From: Candidatus Didemnitutus sp.
GTDB lineage: Bacteria; Verrucomicrobiota; Verrucomicrobiia; Opitutales; Opitutaceae
DNA: 64,000 nt
Assembly (NCBI GenBank): GCA_017991595.1
Contig: JAGOQJ010000001.1
Location: forward strand, 62,001-126,000
Direction of reading: 5' to 3'
Below are positions 19,533-28,344 of this stretch, piece by piece. The translations under genes were made by a program, and so were the position numbers. The stretch's first letter is position 1. Every line of letters starts with the position of its first letter. A model generated the notes under the pieces. The model had not been told where the DNA came from, made no database searches, and saw only the letters and a program-made list of their open reading frames with translations.

Positions 19533-22500
19533 ATGCACACCTCCCCCTCGCGCGCGACGTGGTCGCGGGCGCTCGTCCTCCCGTCCCGTCCCCTGTCCGC
19601 GCGGTTCGCGCGGGCCCTGACCTGGGCCCTGTTGCCGGTCGTGGTCCTCTTCGCCGTGCTCGGCGCGGAGGCGAAGATCGGCGCGCAATACCAGTTGCTG
19701 CTCGGCAACCCGAGCAACGCCGTCACCGACGCGGCGGTGAAGAACAACTACCTGATCGTGCGCGACCAGTTCGCGATCAGCTACAACGATTCGCTCGGCC
19801 AGCCGAACTGGGTGAGCTGGAACCTGACGAGCGAGGACCGGGGAGCCTCCGGCCGCACGGATGCGTGGTCCGCGGACCCGTTGCTGCCGGCCGGTTTCTA
19901 CCGCGTGCAGCCGAACGACTACAACGACCCCGGCCTGAGCCGCGGCCACATGTGCCCCTCGGCCGACCGCACGGTCACGGCGGCGGACAACACGTTCACC
20001 TTCCTGATGTCGAACATGGTGCCGCAGACCTCGCATAACAACGGCGGCGTCTGGAACAATTTCGAGATCGAGACGCGCAACATCGCCGCGGCCGGCAATG
20101 AGGTGCTCGTCATCTCCGGACCGAGTATCTTCGACGGCCGGCGCATCGCCAGCGGCGTCGCCGCGATCCCTTCCTACGTGTGGAAGGTCGTCGTCGTCGT
20201 GCCCGTGGGCACGGCCCCGATCACGGAGCGCATCACCACCAACACGCGCGTCATCGCCATCAAGGTGCCGAACGTCACCTCCGGCCTGAGCAACGACTGG
20301 CGCACCTACCTCACGAGCGTGAACCAGATCCAGCAGGACACGGGCCTGACCTTCTTCACCGCGCTGTCGGCGCAGGTCGCCTCTGTGCTCCGCACGATGA
20401 TCGACGGCCAGCCGGTCGTCGGCGCGCCCGTGATCGAGACCAATCCCGTGGCGCAATCCGTCGCGGCGGGCGGCTCGGTGACGTTCTCCGTCACCGCTTC
20501 GGGCAACGCCCCGCTGACTTACCAGTGGACCTTCGAGGGTGAGCCGATTGCCGGCGCCACCTCCGCCACGCTCACGCTGAACAACGTCCAGCTCGAGCAC
20601 ATGGGCAACTACCGCGTGGTCGTGACCAACAATGTCTCCACCGCCACGAGCAACCCCGCGCTGCTCACCGTCACGGGCGTCGCGCCGGTGTTCCTGAGCG
20701 AGCCGATGTCGCAGACCGCCAATGCGGGCACCAACGTGGTGTTCAGCGCGCTGGCCGGCGGCTCGCCCACGCTCACCTACCAATGGCGCAAGGGTGGCCA
20801 ACCCATCGAGGGTGCCACCGGTGCCACGCTCACGCTCACCAACGTGCAGGCCGCCGCCGCGGGCGACTACGACGTCGTGGCCACCAATTCCGCCGGCTCC
20901 GCCACCGGCGGCCCCGCGAGCCTCGAGGTCACCCCGAGCGCGCCGGTGATCCTCACGCAGCCCGCCACGACCAGCGTCGGCCTCGGCGGCACGGTCACCT
21001 TCGCCGTCACCGCGATCGGCACCGAGCCGCTCGCCTATGTCTGGCGCAAGGCCGGCGTGCCGATCGAAGGTAACGCCTCCGCCACCACGGCCACCCTCGT
21101 GCTCGCCAACGTCGATGCCTCCGCCGTGGGTTCCTACGACGTCGTCATCACCAACGCCGTCGGCACCGTCACCAGCTCGGCCGCGTCGCTCACGATCAGC
21201 TCGTTCAGCAACGGCGCGCTCAACTACACCGGCGGCACCTACGCGCAGAACTTCGACACGCTCACCGGCACGCACGGTTATGACTCCGACACCGCCGTGT
21301 CCATCGCCGGCAACGGCCCCTTCCAGCTCACCGCCGCGCCCTTCAACGGCGCCGAGATGGGCGCGTGGTGGATGGCCAAATACGACGGCACCGGCGCCAA
21401 CGCCCGCTACAAGATCGACAACGGTTCCGCCGTGAACGGCGCCATCTACTCCTTCGGCACCATCGGCGCGGCGGACCGCGCCCTCGGCTCCGTCGGCAGC
21501 GGCTCCACGCGCTCGCGTTTCGGGATGATTCTGAACAACAACACCGGCCAGACGCTCACGGAGTTCACCGTCACCTACGTCGGCGAGCAGTGGCGCGAGG
21601 GCAACAGCAACGCCAATACCCTCGCGTTCTCCTACGCCGTCGACGGCACCGACCTCAACACCGGCACCTTCGTCTCCGTCGCCGCGCTCAACTTCACCGC
21701 TCCGGTGAACAACCCGGTCGACACCACCGGCGCCGTGCTCGACGGCAACGCCGCCGCCAACCGCAGCACCGTCAGCGCCACCGTCACCGGCCTCGTCTGG
21801 CCCGCCGGCACGCGCCTCGTGCTGCGCTGGACCGACGCCGACGACATCAACAACGACGACGGTCTCGCGATCGACGACTTCGTGTTCACCGCCGCCAACG
21901 CCGGCCCGGTCGCGCCCGCGGTCGTCAGCACGACGCCCGCCTCCGACGCCACCGGCATCTCGCCCGCGCAGCCGATCACGGTGACCTTCAACCAGCCGGT
22001 GACGCTCGCCGCGGATTGGTTCACCCTCACCAGCGCCACGCAGGGCGCGCTCGCCGCGACCGTCAGCGGCGGCCCCACGACCTACACGATCACGCCGTCC
22101 GCCACGCTGCCTGTCTCCGACACCATCACGGTGAACATCCTCGCCGACCGCGTCACCGAGCAGGGCTCGGGCACGCTGACGATGAACGAGGATTATTCGT
22201 TCGCCTTCACCACCGTCGTGCCCGTCGCGCCGACGATCGCGACGCACCCCGCGCCGCAGACCGTCACGCTCGGCGGCACCGCCACCTTCGCCGTCGGCGT
22301 GAACGGCACCGCGCCCTTCACCTATCAGTGGCGCAAGGGCGGCCAGCCCATCGCGGGCAACGCTTCCGCCACCACGGCCACGCTCACGCTGAACAACGTG
22401 CAGGCGGTCGACGCCGGCAGCTACGACGTGGTGGTGTCCAACCTTGCCGGCAACGTCACGAGCAACGCCGCGACGCTTACCGTCAGCACCGTCGTGCCGA

Positions 22501-23438
22501 GCAGCATCACGTGGAATTTCACTGCCGGCGGTGCGCCCAGCAGCGCGTTGCCGACTGGTGTGACCGGCGGCACGCTGACGCAGGGGAACAATTTCGGCAC
22601 GACCACCATGGTCACGACCACCTCGGCCTCGTCCGGCTACGCCGGCGCCAGCGGCAGCGGCAACGCCGGTCTGACTGCCCGCATCGGTGCGCTCAACAAA
22701 GCCACGGACGGTTCTGCGTATTATCAATTCACGTTCACACCCCCAGCCGGTTCGCAGCTTTATTTTTCCAGTCTCGGCTTCGGCTCGCGCAGCACGTCGA
22801 CCGGCCCGCAGGCATATGCGCTCTTCACGAGTGTCGACAACTACACCACGCCGATCGCTTCCGGCACGATGACCGCCAACTCCGCTTGGGTGTATCACAC
22901 GCCGGCCTTCACGGCGACCACGGGCGAAGTGGGCGCCGCGGTGACGTTCCGGCTTTACGGATACAACGGAGGCCCCAACAGCCCCGGCAGCGGAACCGCC
23001 AACTGGCGCATTGACGACCTCTCGCTCAGCGTGGCCGTGGAGGCCGTGCCGCCGCCCAGCGGCTTCGGCACCTGGCTCGCGGAGCATTTCACGGAGCAGG
23101 AGCGCAACGACCCGCAGATCAGCGGTCCGGACGTTAAGCTCACGCCCGACGGTCTCACCAACCTGATGAAATACGCCCTCGGCTTCGCCCCGCGCGGCCC
23201 GGTAGGTGCGTTGCCCGAGCCGGCCACGGCCGACAACGACTGGACCTATACCTACACGCGTCCGAGCGAGCGCCCGGACCTCACCTACACGGTGCAGGTC
23301 TCGACGGATCTCGTCAGTTGGAACTCGGACGGCGTGGAGCACGTGCAGGTCGCGACCGGCGACGGCGTGGAAACTTGGCGCGCCCGGCACGCGGGTGGAG
23401 CCAAGCTCTTCTTCCGCCTGAAGGTCGAGCGGCCCTGA
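19533..23438 (+). CDS. Secreted DNA/RNA non-specific endonuclease with Ig-like repeats
   Basis: A 1301-residue exported nuclease. A signal/anchor segment lies at residues 28-46. The NUC1 (Serratia-type) domain, about 50-300, has the active-site stretch LSRGHMCPSADR with H139 as general base, then SNMVPQTSHNNGGVWNNFE supplying the metal-binding Asn. The first residue of the usual DRGH motif is Ser, a known variant. Then follow three Ig-like domains (about 308-395, 396-475, 476-560, each with Y-x-W-R or similar and a VTN strand), a jelly-roll segment, a Big_5-like domain (TTPASDATGISPAQPITVTF), a fourth Ig-like domain and another beta segment. The last 120 residues match the C-termini of the subtilase and M23 protein in this window. 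It may help use extracellular nucleic acids (inference). Confidence 0.92.
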   Translation: MHTSPSRATWSRALVLPSRPLSARFARALTWALLPVVVLFAVLGAEAKIGAQYQLLLGNPSNAVTDAAVKNNYLIVRDQFAISYNDSLGQPNWVSWNLTSEDRGASGRTDAWSADPLLPAGFYRVQPNDYNDPGLSRGHMCPSADRTVTAADNTFTFLMSNMVPQTSHNNGGVWNNFEIETRNIAAAGNEVLVISGPSIFDGRRIASGVAAIPSYVWKVVVVVPVGTAPITERITTNTRVIAIKVPNVTSGLSNDWRTYLTSVNQIQQDTGLTFFTALSAQVASVLRTMIDGQPVVGAPVIETNPVAQSVAAGGSVTFSVTASGNAPLTYQWTFEGEPIAGATSATLTLNNVQLEHMGNYRVVVTNNVSTATSNPALLTVTGVAPVFLSEPMSQTANAGTNVVFSALAGGSPTLTYQWRKGGQPIEGATGATLTLTNVQAAAAGDYDVVATNSAGSATGGPASLEVTPSAPVILTQPATTSVGLGGTVTFAVTAIGTEPLAYVWRKAGVPIEGNASATTATLVLANVDASAVGSYDVVITNAVGTVTSSAASLTISSFSNGALNYTGGTYAQNFDTLTGTHGYDSDTAVSIAGNGPFQLTAAPFNGAEMGAWWMAKYDGTGANARYKIDNGSAVNGAIYSFGTIGAADRALGSVGSGSTRSRFGMILNNNTGQTLTEFTVTYVGEQWREGNSNANTLAFSYAVDGTDLNTGTFVSVAALNFTAPVNNPVDTTGAVLDGNAAANRSTVSATVTGLVWPAGTRLVLRWTDADDINNDDGLAIDDFVFTAANAGPVAPAVVSTTPASDATGISPAQPITVTFNQPVTLAADWFTLTSATQGALAATVSGGPTTYTITPSATLPVSDTITVNILADRVTEQGSGTLTMNEDYSFAFTTVVPVAPTIATHPAPQTVTLGGTATFAVGVNGTAPFTYQWRKGGQPIAGNASATTATLTLNNVQAVDAGSYDVVVSNLAGNVTSNAATLTVSTVVPSSITWNFTAGGAPSSALPTGVTGGTLTQGNNFGTTTMVTTTSASSGYAGASGSGNAGLTARIGALNKATDGSAYYQFTFTPPAGSQLYFSSLGFGSRSTSTGPQAYALFTSVDNYTTPIASGTMTANSAWVYHTPAFTATTGEVGAAVTFRLYGYNGGPNSPGSGTANWRIDDLSLSVAVEAVPPPSGFGTWLAEHFTEQERNDPQISGPDVKLTPDGLTNLMKYALGFAPRGPVGALPEPATADNDWTYTYTRPSERPDLTYTVQVSTDLVSWNSDGVEHVQVATGDGVETWRARHAGGAKLFFRLKVERP

Positions 23439-23611
23439 ACGCGGCGCGGCCGGTGCGCCGCGCCGGTTGAGGGCGAGCTCTGCAATTAAAGCCTGACGCG
23501 CGGGCGGGGTAACGTCCCTGCTCCGCGCGGTCATGCTGGCGCGTGTCCGCGGGCCGCGAGAGCGGTTCACGTGGTTTCCCGGTGATTTGAAGATGCGGGA
23601 GCGGTCCACGT

Positions 23612-23824
23612 GTGGCGGTCGGGACGACCGCCACTACCGTTCCCAACAGAACGACGGCAGAGAAACGCCCGATGGCCCTTGTCGCCACGATCGACTCTCC
23701 GCCGGTAGGGCGAGTCGTCCCCGACGAGCCGCGCATCGATTACGCCCGACGGATTGGCCGTGCTTCCTCCCCACCACGGTCGGTTGCCGGGAACTCAGGG
23801 CGTTGAGGGACAACCGCCCCCGCC
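23612..23824. repeat. Hairpin repeats between nuclease gene and tRNA-Pro
   Basis: The 456-bp gap 23439-23894 holds an inverted A copy at 23612-23638, a diverged A copy at 23705-23730 (GTAGGGCGAGTCGTCCCCGA core) and an inverted B copy at 23788-23824 (AACTCAGGGCGTTGAGGGAC). A GC hairpin without U-run lies just after the nuclease stop codon (about 23441-23467). No gene is supported. Confidence 0.75.
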
Positions 23825-23894
23825 GGGGCGATGTGGGTGGGGAGAGACCAGCGTTGACTCCCGCCCGCATCGGCCAACCCTGCGGGCTGGTTTT

Positions 23895-23971
23895 CGGGGT
23901 GTAGCTTAGCCTGGTAGAGCGCCTGGTTTGGGACCAGGAGGTCGCAGGTTCGAATCCTGTCGCCCCGACCA
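23895..23971 (+). tRNA. tRNA-Pro (anticodon TGG)
   Basis: A 77-nt cloverleaf with encoded CCA. Acceptor CGGGGTG pairs with CGCCCCG, the anticodon stem CCTGG/CCAGG carries the loop TTTGGGA (anticodon TGG, reading CCA and other Pro codons), and the T arm contains GGTTCGAATCC. Confidence 0.97.
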
Positions 23972-24061
23972 ATTATCGTCTCGCGGCCTCGATCGCCGGC
24001 TCGGGCGCCCGGCAGAGCAAGAAATGAGCTGTGGAGAGCGGGAAGTGTGAACAAATGCTTC

Positions 24062-24090
24062 TTGCGTCACCCTGTGGCGGCACCTAAAAA
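24062..24090 (+). promoter_or_regulatory. Candidate sigma-70 promoter for LysM gene
   Basis: TTGCGT and TAAAAA are separated by 17 bp, about 22 bp before the ATG at 24113. This fits a housekeeping promoter with a short leader. The call is by pattern only. Confidence 0.35.
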
Positions 24091-24112
24091 GCCCATCTCA
24101 CTCTTTTAATCC

Positions 24113-24646
24113 ATGGATACTCTTTCTCGGGACAGTAACTCCGGCAGCGGCGGCATCTTGCCGGTCGCGGGCCTTATCGCGGCCGCTGGCGCCCTCATTC
24201 TCGCCATCGTCGCCCTTGTTCAGCTGAACAAGGTCAAGGCCACCGTCGCCTCGCAGGCCGACGAAATCGCCAAGATCGCCACGATCGAGAACGAGGTTCG
24301 CTCCACCGCCGCGAAATCCGAGTCCGATCTCAAGAATCTCCGTGACGGCATCCAGACCGCCCTCAACCAAGTCGGCACCGAGATGGTCGCCCTCCGCGCC
24401 CAGGTTGCGAAGGTCGAGGAAGAGATGAAGAAGAAGCCGGCTCCGGCCGCCGCCAAGGGTGGCGCCGCCGCGGCGCCCACGGGCGTGCGCAACGCCGATG
24501 GCACCTACACGATCGCCGCGGGTGACACGCTCGCAAAGGTCGCGAAGAAGTTCGGCGTCTCGCTGGACTCCGTCCTCGCCGAGAATCCCGGCATCGAGCC
24601 GAGCCGCCTCCGCGTCGGCCAGAAGATCCGCCTCCCCGGCCGCTGA
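24113..24646 (+). CDS. Membrane-anchored LysM domain protein
   Basis: A 177-residue protein. One transmembrane segment (residues 14-37, GILPVAGLIAAAGALILAIV) is followed by a coiled coil with regular heptads (about 38-110) and an Ala/Pro/Lys-rich linker. A single C-terminal LysM domain follows (about 132-176; YTIAAGDTLAKVAKKFGVSL and NPGIEPSRLRVGQKIRLPGR), the usual peptidoglycan-binding module. It probably bridges membrane and cell wall. No enzyme domain is present. A strong terminator follows at 24674-24701, so this is likely a single-gene unit. Confidence 0.88.
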   Translation: MDTLSRDSNSGSGGILPVAGLIAAAGALILAIVALVQLNKVKATVASQADEIAKIATIENEVRSTAAKSESDLKNLRDGIQTALNQVGTEMVALRAQVAKVEEEMKKKPAPAAAKGGAAAAPTGVRNADGTYTIAAGDTLAKVAKKFGVSLDSVLAENPGIEPSRLRVGQKIRLPGR

Positions 24647-24673
24647 GCCGTTCGGAGAAAAATAATTTCGAAA

Positions 24674-24701
24674 GCCTCCGCGCGAGCGGGGGCTTTTTTA
24701 T
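24674..24701 (+). terminator. Intrinsic terminator after LysM gene
   Basis: AAGCCTCCGC-GCGA-GCGGGGGCTT followed by TTTTA, 27 bp after the stop codon. The stem has a perfect GCGA tetraloop. Confidence 0.9.
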
Positions 24702-24726
24702 GCGCGGAAGGCGCGAGGCCACGGGG

Positions 24727-24797
24727 GGCGCGAGCAAGCTCGCGGCCTACGGAGGAGGATGCTCGAGGGGTGGCGCGAGCGAGCTCGCTGCCTGCGG
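24727..24797 (+). repeat. Two C-family repeats between LysM and Nudix genes
   Basis: Copies at 24727-24752 (GCGCGAGCAAGCTCGCGGCC then TACGG) and 24772-24797 (GCGCGAGCGAGCTCGCTGCC then TGCGG). They have the same orientation and the second ends about 60 bp before the Nudix start. Confidence 0.8.
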
Positions 24798-24859
24798 CGA
24801 GGAGGCGGACGGGAAATTCTGGCGTGGAAATTTCCGCGGGGCTCCGCGAGCGTGACGGC

Positions 24860-25429
24860 ATGAGTTCGCCGCAGAAACCGCAGCGCTGGAAAAAACTCGG
24901 CGCGCGTCCGCTCACGCAGACGCGCATCTTCTCGGTGGAGAGCGTGGACTTCCAGCATCCGGCACACCCGGCGCCGCGCGATTTCTTCCTCATCCACGCG
25001 CCCGATTGGGTGAACGTGATCGCGCTCACGCCGCGCCACGAACTCGTGCTCGTGCGCCAGTTCCGCTTCGGCACGAACGATCTTTCGCTCGAGATTCCCG
25101 GCGGCGTGATGGAGGCCGGCGAGGATCCGGTGACGACCGCGCAGCGTGAGTTGCAGGAGGAGACGGGTTTCGTCGGCGCGTCCGCGCGGTTGCTCGGCTC
25201 CGTGCATCCGAACCCCGCGATGCAGACCAATCGCTGCCATCTCGTGCTGGTCGAGGGCGCGGAGCGACGCGCCGAACTGGCGTGGGACCCGAACGAGGAG
25301 TTCGAGATCCTGACGCTGCCGGTCGAGGAGGTTTATCAGTGCGCCTACCGCGGCGAGATCACGCACGCGCTCGTGCTCGATGCGTTGCTGCTTTTCCGTC
25401 CGGTGTGGGAGCGGTTGCGCGCGCCCTGA
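24860..25429 (+). CDS. Nudix hydrolase (ADP-ribose pyrophosphatase-like)
   Basis: A 189-residue hydrolase that cleaves nucleoside diphosphates linked to another moiety. The Nudix box lies at residues 82-104 (GVMEAGEDPVTTAQRELQEE then TGF): G, E, REL, EE and G are all in place. The sequence before it (HELVLVRQFRFGTNDLSLEIPG) and the family layout resemble ADP-ribose pyrophosphatases (NudF-like), which recycle ADP-ribose; the exact substrate is not shown. ATG 24860 is preferred because the open frame upstream (from 24770) runs through a C-family repeat and is therefore not coding. Confidence 0.88.
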   Translation: MSSPQKPQRWKKLGARPLTQTRIFSVESVDFQHPAHPAPRDFFLIHAPDWVNVIALTPRHELVLVRQFRFGTNDLSLEIPGGVMEAGEDPVTTAQRELQEETGFVGASARLLGSVHPNPAMQTNRCHLVLVEGAERRAELAWDPNEEFEILTLPVEEVYQCAYRGEITHALVLDALLLFRPVWERLRAP

Positions 25430-25451
25430 GCGCGGTGCGCTGGCCTGATTT

Positions 25452-25531
25452 GGTAGCGGCGGTCGTCCCGACCGCCATGGTGGGCGATGGTCCCCGCCGA
25501 TGGAAGGCGCGAGCAAGCTCGCTGCCTACGG
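25452..25531 (+). repeat. A- and C-family repeats between Nudix and ligase genes
   Basis: An A copy at 25452-25479 has the core GGCGGTCGTCCCGACCGCC. A C copy lies at 25506-25531. A GCCGCTACC word at about 25542 looks like the arm of a second, degraded A copy. No gene is seen between 25430 and 25655. Confidence 0.85.
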
Positions 25532-25655
25532 CGAAGGGAGCGCCGCTACCCTCGCGGCTGCATAATCAATCCGCCGTCGTGCGCGTGACGCGCGCGACGT
25601 ATGCCCGGCCGGTCATTTGACATTGGCGGCGGTGCTCATTTACTCGGCTGACCCG

Positions 25656-26951
25656 ATGGAAAGCGCCGTCTCCACGCCCGCGTTCGCCAACTCGGCCGAT
25701 ACGCTCGGCGCCGAGGTGGGCGACCGTCTGCCCGCTCCGCTCGAACAGGAGGTCCGTGCCATCTACGCGCGCAGCCCGCTCTATCCGCAGCGTTTCCCGC
25801 TGCATCACGAGCCGCTGCGCTGGGCGTGTTATCGCGAGATCCCGGTGCTGACGAAGCAGGAGATCGTGCAGCGCGGGCACACGGCGTTCTTCGCCGATTA
25901 CCGCGAGATCGAGCGTGGCTTCGCGCAGAAAAAATACGAATACGAGCACACCTCCGGCACCACGAGCGGGCCGATGACGGTCGTGATGGAGGACGGCTGG
26001 TGGAACGCGCAGACGCGCCGCGCCTATCTCGCGCATCCGGTGCTGGCGCAGTATGCCGACCGTCCGTATCGCAAGTGCGTCCTCGCGCCCGTGGGTTGCT
26101 CGAGCAACCTCTGTCCCTACGAGGATCACCCGTTCCCGCACCGCTATTTCGACGGCACGGTCTATCTCAACCTCTCGAGTGATCCCTTCGCGTTCCCTGA
26201 CGGCGAGTGGGAGCGCATCGTGCGCGAGTTGCAGGCCGTGCAGCCCGAGGTGATCGAGGGCGAGCCGGTTTATCTCTCGCTGCTGGCTCGCGCGCTGAAG
26301 AAGCGGCGCGTGCAGGTGCCGAGTGTGCGCACCGTCATCCTCACTTACGGCAAGGCCTCGCTCCAGCACAGCCGACGCATCGCGGCGGCCTTCCCCGGCG
26401 CGGCGCAGGTCGACCTCTACGGCTCGACCGAGGCGGGTTATCTTTTCGTGGGCGATGCGTTCCGCGACAACCTGCGCGTGGTCGAGGCGAACTGCTTCAT
26501 CGAACTCGTCCCGTGGTCCTCGACCGACGCGGACCGGGGCGCGACGAGGGAGGCGGATGCGTTCCAGATCCTCGTCACGACGCGCGACCGCGTGGCGATG
26601 CCGCTGCTGCGTTACCACACCGGTGACATTGTGCGCCGCACGCCGACGGGCTACCGGATCCTCGGTCGCGAAAAGGATCTCCACATGCGCGCGGACGGCA
26701 CGGTGGTGTCGGCCTTTGAGGTCGACCAAGTCATCCCGGAGGAGTTCGCGTGCTGGCATTGGAGCCTCGTGCAGGTCTCGGAGCAGCGCTGGGAATTCCA
26801 ATACGTGGCCGACGAGACCGCGCCGGAGCGCGTGGCCGCGGCGCTGGGCGGTGTGTTGGGCGATGGAGCGCGCGTGACGCTGTTCCGCCGCAAGTTCATC
26901 CAGCCCGCCGCGAGCGGGAAGTTCGCCTTGCTCAAGCCGCTGGCGAAGTGA
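25656..26951 (+). CDS. PaaK-like adenylate-forming enzyme
   Basis: A 431-residue member of the AMP-binding superfamily, closest in style to phenylacetate-CoA ligase / CapK / coenzyme F390 synthetase-like proteins. Visible motifs are the P-loop-like TSGTTSGP (99-106), VDLYGSTEAGY (about 250-260), the YHTGDIVRR-type hinge motif with its conserved Asp, and LGREKD shortly after. These enzymes activate a carboxylic acid as an acyl-adenylate; the substrate here is not known. The ATG at 25656 is the first ATG in frame; TTG 25617 or GTG 25632 upstream are possible but lie near repeat-derived DNA. It stands alone, so no pathway can be read from its neighbours. Confidence 0.78.
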   Translation: MESAVSTPAFANSADTLGAEVGDRLPAPLEQEVRAIYARSPLYPQRFPLHHEPLRWACYREIPVLTKQEIVQRGHTAFFADYREIERGFAQKKYEYEHTSGTTSGPMTVVMEDGWWNAQTRRAYLAHPVLAQYADRPYRKCVLAPVGCSSNLCPYEDHPFPHRYFDGTVYLNLSSDPFAFPDGEWERIVRELQAVQPEVIEGEPVYLSLLARALKKRRVQVPSVRTVILTYGKASLQHSRRIAAAFPGAAQVDLYGSTEAGYLFVGDAFRDNLRVVEANCFIELVPWSSTDADRGATREADAFQILVTTRDRVAMPLLRYHTGDIVRRTPTGYRILGREKDLHMRADGTVVSAFEVDQVIPEEFACWHWSLVQVSEQRWEFQYVADETAPERVAAALGGVLGDGARVTLFRRKFIQPAASGKFALLKPLAK

Positions 26952-26998
26952 CGCCGCGCGCGACGGAGCGCGGATCAGGCGATGGATCCGGCCATGGG

Positions 26999-27024
26999 GC
27001 GCGAGCAAGCTCGCTGCCTGCGCG
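26999..27024 (+). repeat. C-family repeat
   Basis: GGCGCGAGCAAGCTCGCTGC followed by CTGCGC, between convergent genes. It matches the copy at 25506-25531 over the hairpin and the TGCCT flank. Confidence 0.85.
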
Positions 27025-27087
27025 CAGGGTCGGGAAAATCGCGCTTGGGTGCGCGGCCAACGAGGGCGGCACGCGCGGCCGGGCCGC

Positions 27088-28200
27088 TCAGGCGGCGGAC
27101 GCGGAGCGGCGGGTGCGGAAGCGGCGCCAGCCGAGCAGGCCGGCGACAGCGCCGACGAGGAGCGCGCCGTAGGTGGACGGCTCGGGGATCGGACGGGAGA
27201 GCTGCGCGCCGAAGCCCATGAAATCCATGTTGCCCCAGGTGGAGGCGTCGGTGTTCGTCGGATAATACGTCGAGTTGTTCCAGTTGTTCATCTGGCTCGT
27301 GGAGGTGAACGCGACGTCGCCGGCGAAGAGGGAATAGCCGTAGATCGTCTGGCCGACGCTGAGGCCGAGGTCGGCGAGCGGGATGAGGATGCCGACGAGG
27401 TAGAGGTCGCTGGAGTTGGGCGTGCCGCTGTTGCTGTCGAGCGTGGCGATCGACTGATTGCTCGCGAGATTGTCGCCGCTGGTGGTGGTGGAGCGGATGT
27501 AGCGGGCGTTGGTGCCGTTGGGCGTGTCGACGGCGTCGCCGAAGGTGTCGGGCTCCACGAGCAGGCCGGTGTTGGCGTAGGCGGTGGGGGCGGCGGTGCC
27601 GTTGACGGTGCCCCAGGAGGTGAAGGCGGAGATGCGGAAGCCGTCGCCGTTGTTGCCGACGTTCTCGAGGTCGAAGAAGACCAGCGCGTCGCCCGCCTGC
27701 ACGGTGTAGCCGCCGGCGAAGTAGAAATCGATGCGCTCGATGTTCGAGTTGACGGAGCTGCTGCCGCCGTTGGCGAAGGGATTGCGCAGGCCCTGGGTGA
27801 GGTCGCTGCTGAGCATGACCTCGGAGAGGGTGGGGCTGGTGTCGCCGCGGCCGTAGACGGTGGCGTTGCCGCTGCTGGTCGAGGAGTATTGGTAGAAGAC
27901 CGTCGAGTTGTTCGGATTGCCCGCGCCGGTGTTGCGGCGGAAGAAGACGTTCGAGGCGGTGGGGCCGTTGAACTGGTAGTCCCCGAGCGCGCTGCCGATG
28001 CTGGCGACGGGCGTATACTCGTTGAGATAAGTGATGTTGTCCGCCGTGCGATTGGTGGTGTTGACCGCCGAGCCGTAGGTCACGCTCGTCACCGCCACCT
28101 GGGCCTGTGCGACGAGTCCGCCGCCCAGCAAAAACAGGCCGATCGTGCTCAAGGAGCGCGCGCCGAGCCGATTAAGGGCAGTGATAAAGGACATCGGCAT
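27088..28200 (-). CDS. PEP-CTERM sorting-domain protein
   Basis: A 370-residue exported protein of unknown function. ATG 28200 has an AGGA sequence 4 bp upstream; the first 32 residues include a signal segment (LSTIGLFLLGGGLVAQAQ). The mature part is Asn/Ser/Thr-rich, with a central stretch resembling beta-sandwich PEP-CTERM proteins (FYFAGGYTVQAGDALVFFDL). The tail is PEPSTYGALLVGAVAGLLGW followed by RRFRTRR. This differs in its helix from the other three PEP-CTERM tails in the window (GALLVGAVAGLLGW rather than AAIFGALALAGVV), so it is not a recent copy of them. It is divergent from the TPR gene at 28345 across a region with palindromes. Confidence 0.85.
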   Translation of the reverse strand: MPMSFITALNRLGARSLSTIGLFLLGGGLVAQAQVAVTSVTYGSAVNTTNRTADNITYLNEYTPVASIGSALGDYQFNGPTASNVFFRRNTGAGNPNNSTVFYQYSSTSSGNATVYGRGDTSPTLSEVMLSSDLTQGLRNPFANGGSSSVNSNIERIDFYFAGGYTVQAGDALVFFDLENVGNNGDGFRISAFTSWGTVNGTAAPTAYANTGLLVEPDTFGDAVDTPNGTNARYIRSTTTSGDNLASNQSIATLDSNSGTPNSSDLYLVGILIPLADLGLSVGQTIYGYSLFAGDVAFTSTSQMNNWNNSTYYPTNTDASTWGNMDFMGFGAQLSRPIPEPSTYGALLVGAVAGLLGWRRFRTRRSASAA

Positions 28201-28236
28201 GATTCCTAGTTTGACTCCCACTCCCGTCAATAGAAT

Positions 28237-28262
28237 AGGTGAAAACACCTAGTTAAACTAGG
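28237..28262. promoter_or_regulatory. Overlapping palindromes in the divergent promoter region
   Basis: AGGTG-AAAA-CACCT (28237-28250) overlaps CCTAGTTAAACTAGG (28248-28262), a perfect 7+1+7 palindrome. A further half-site CCTAGTTT lies at 28205-28212. This region separates the divergent starts 28200 and 28345. Regulator binding is inference. Confidence 0.4.
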
Positions 28263-28344
28263 GTAATAAGGTAATTTTTGCCCAACCCGAAAGTCACTCA
28301 TACCTCTCTCTCATCGTCGGCCCAGCGGCAGAGAACTTTAATCC

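Noticed and set aside
19002-23609. A 1535-codon open frame on the minus strand opposite the PEP-CTERM and nuclease genes
   Set aside because: A shadow frame. The plus strand encodes a signal peptide, nuclease motif and Ig repeats; the minus translation is Arg/Gly/Ala-rich without motifs.
15630-28200. PEP-CTERM genes as a sign of a nearby exosortase/EPS locus
   Set aside because: No exosortase, PEP-CTERM histidine kinase/response-regulator pair or polysaccharide gene set is visible; the PaaK-like gene alone does not support one.
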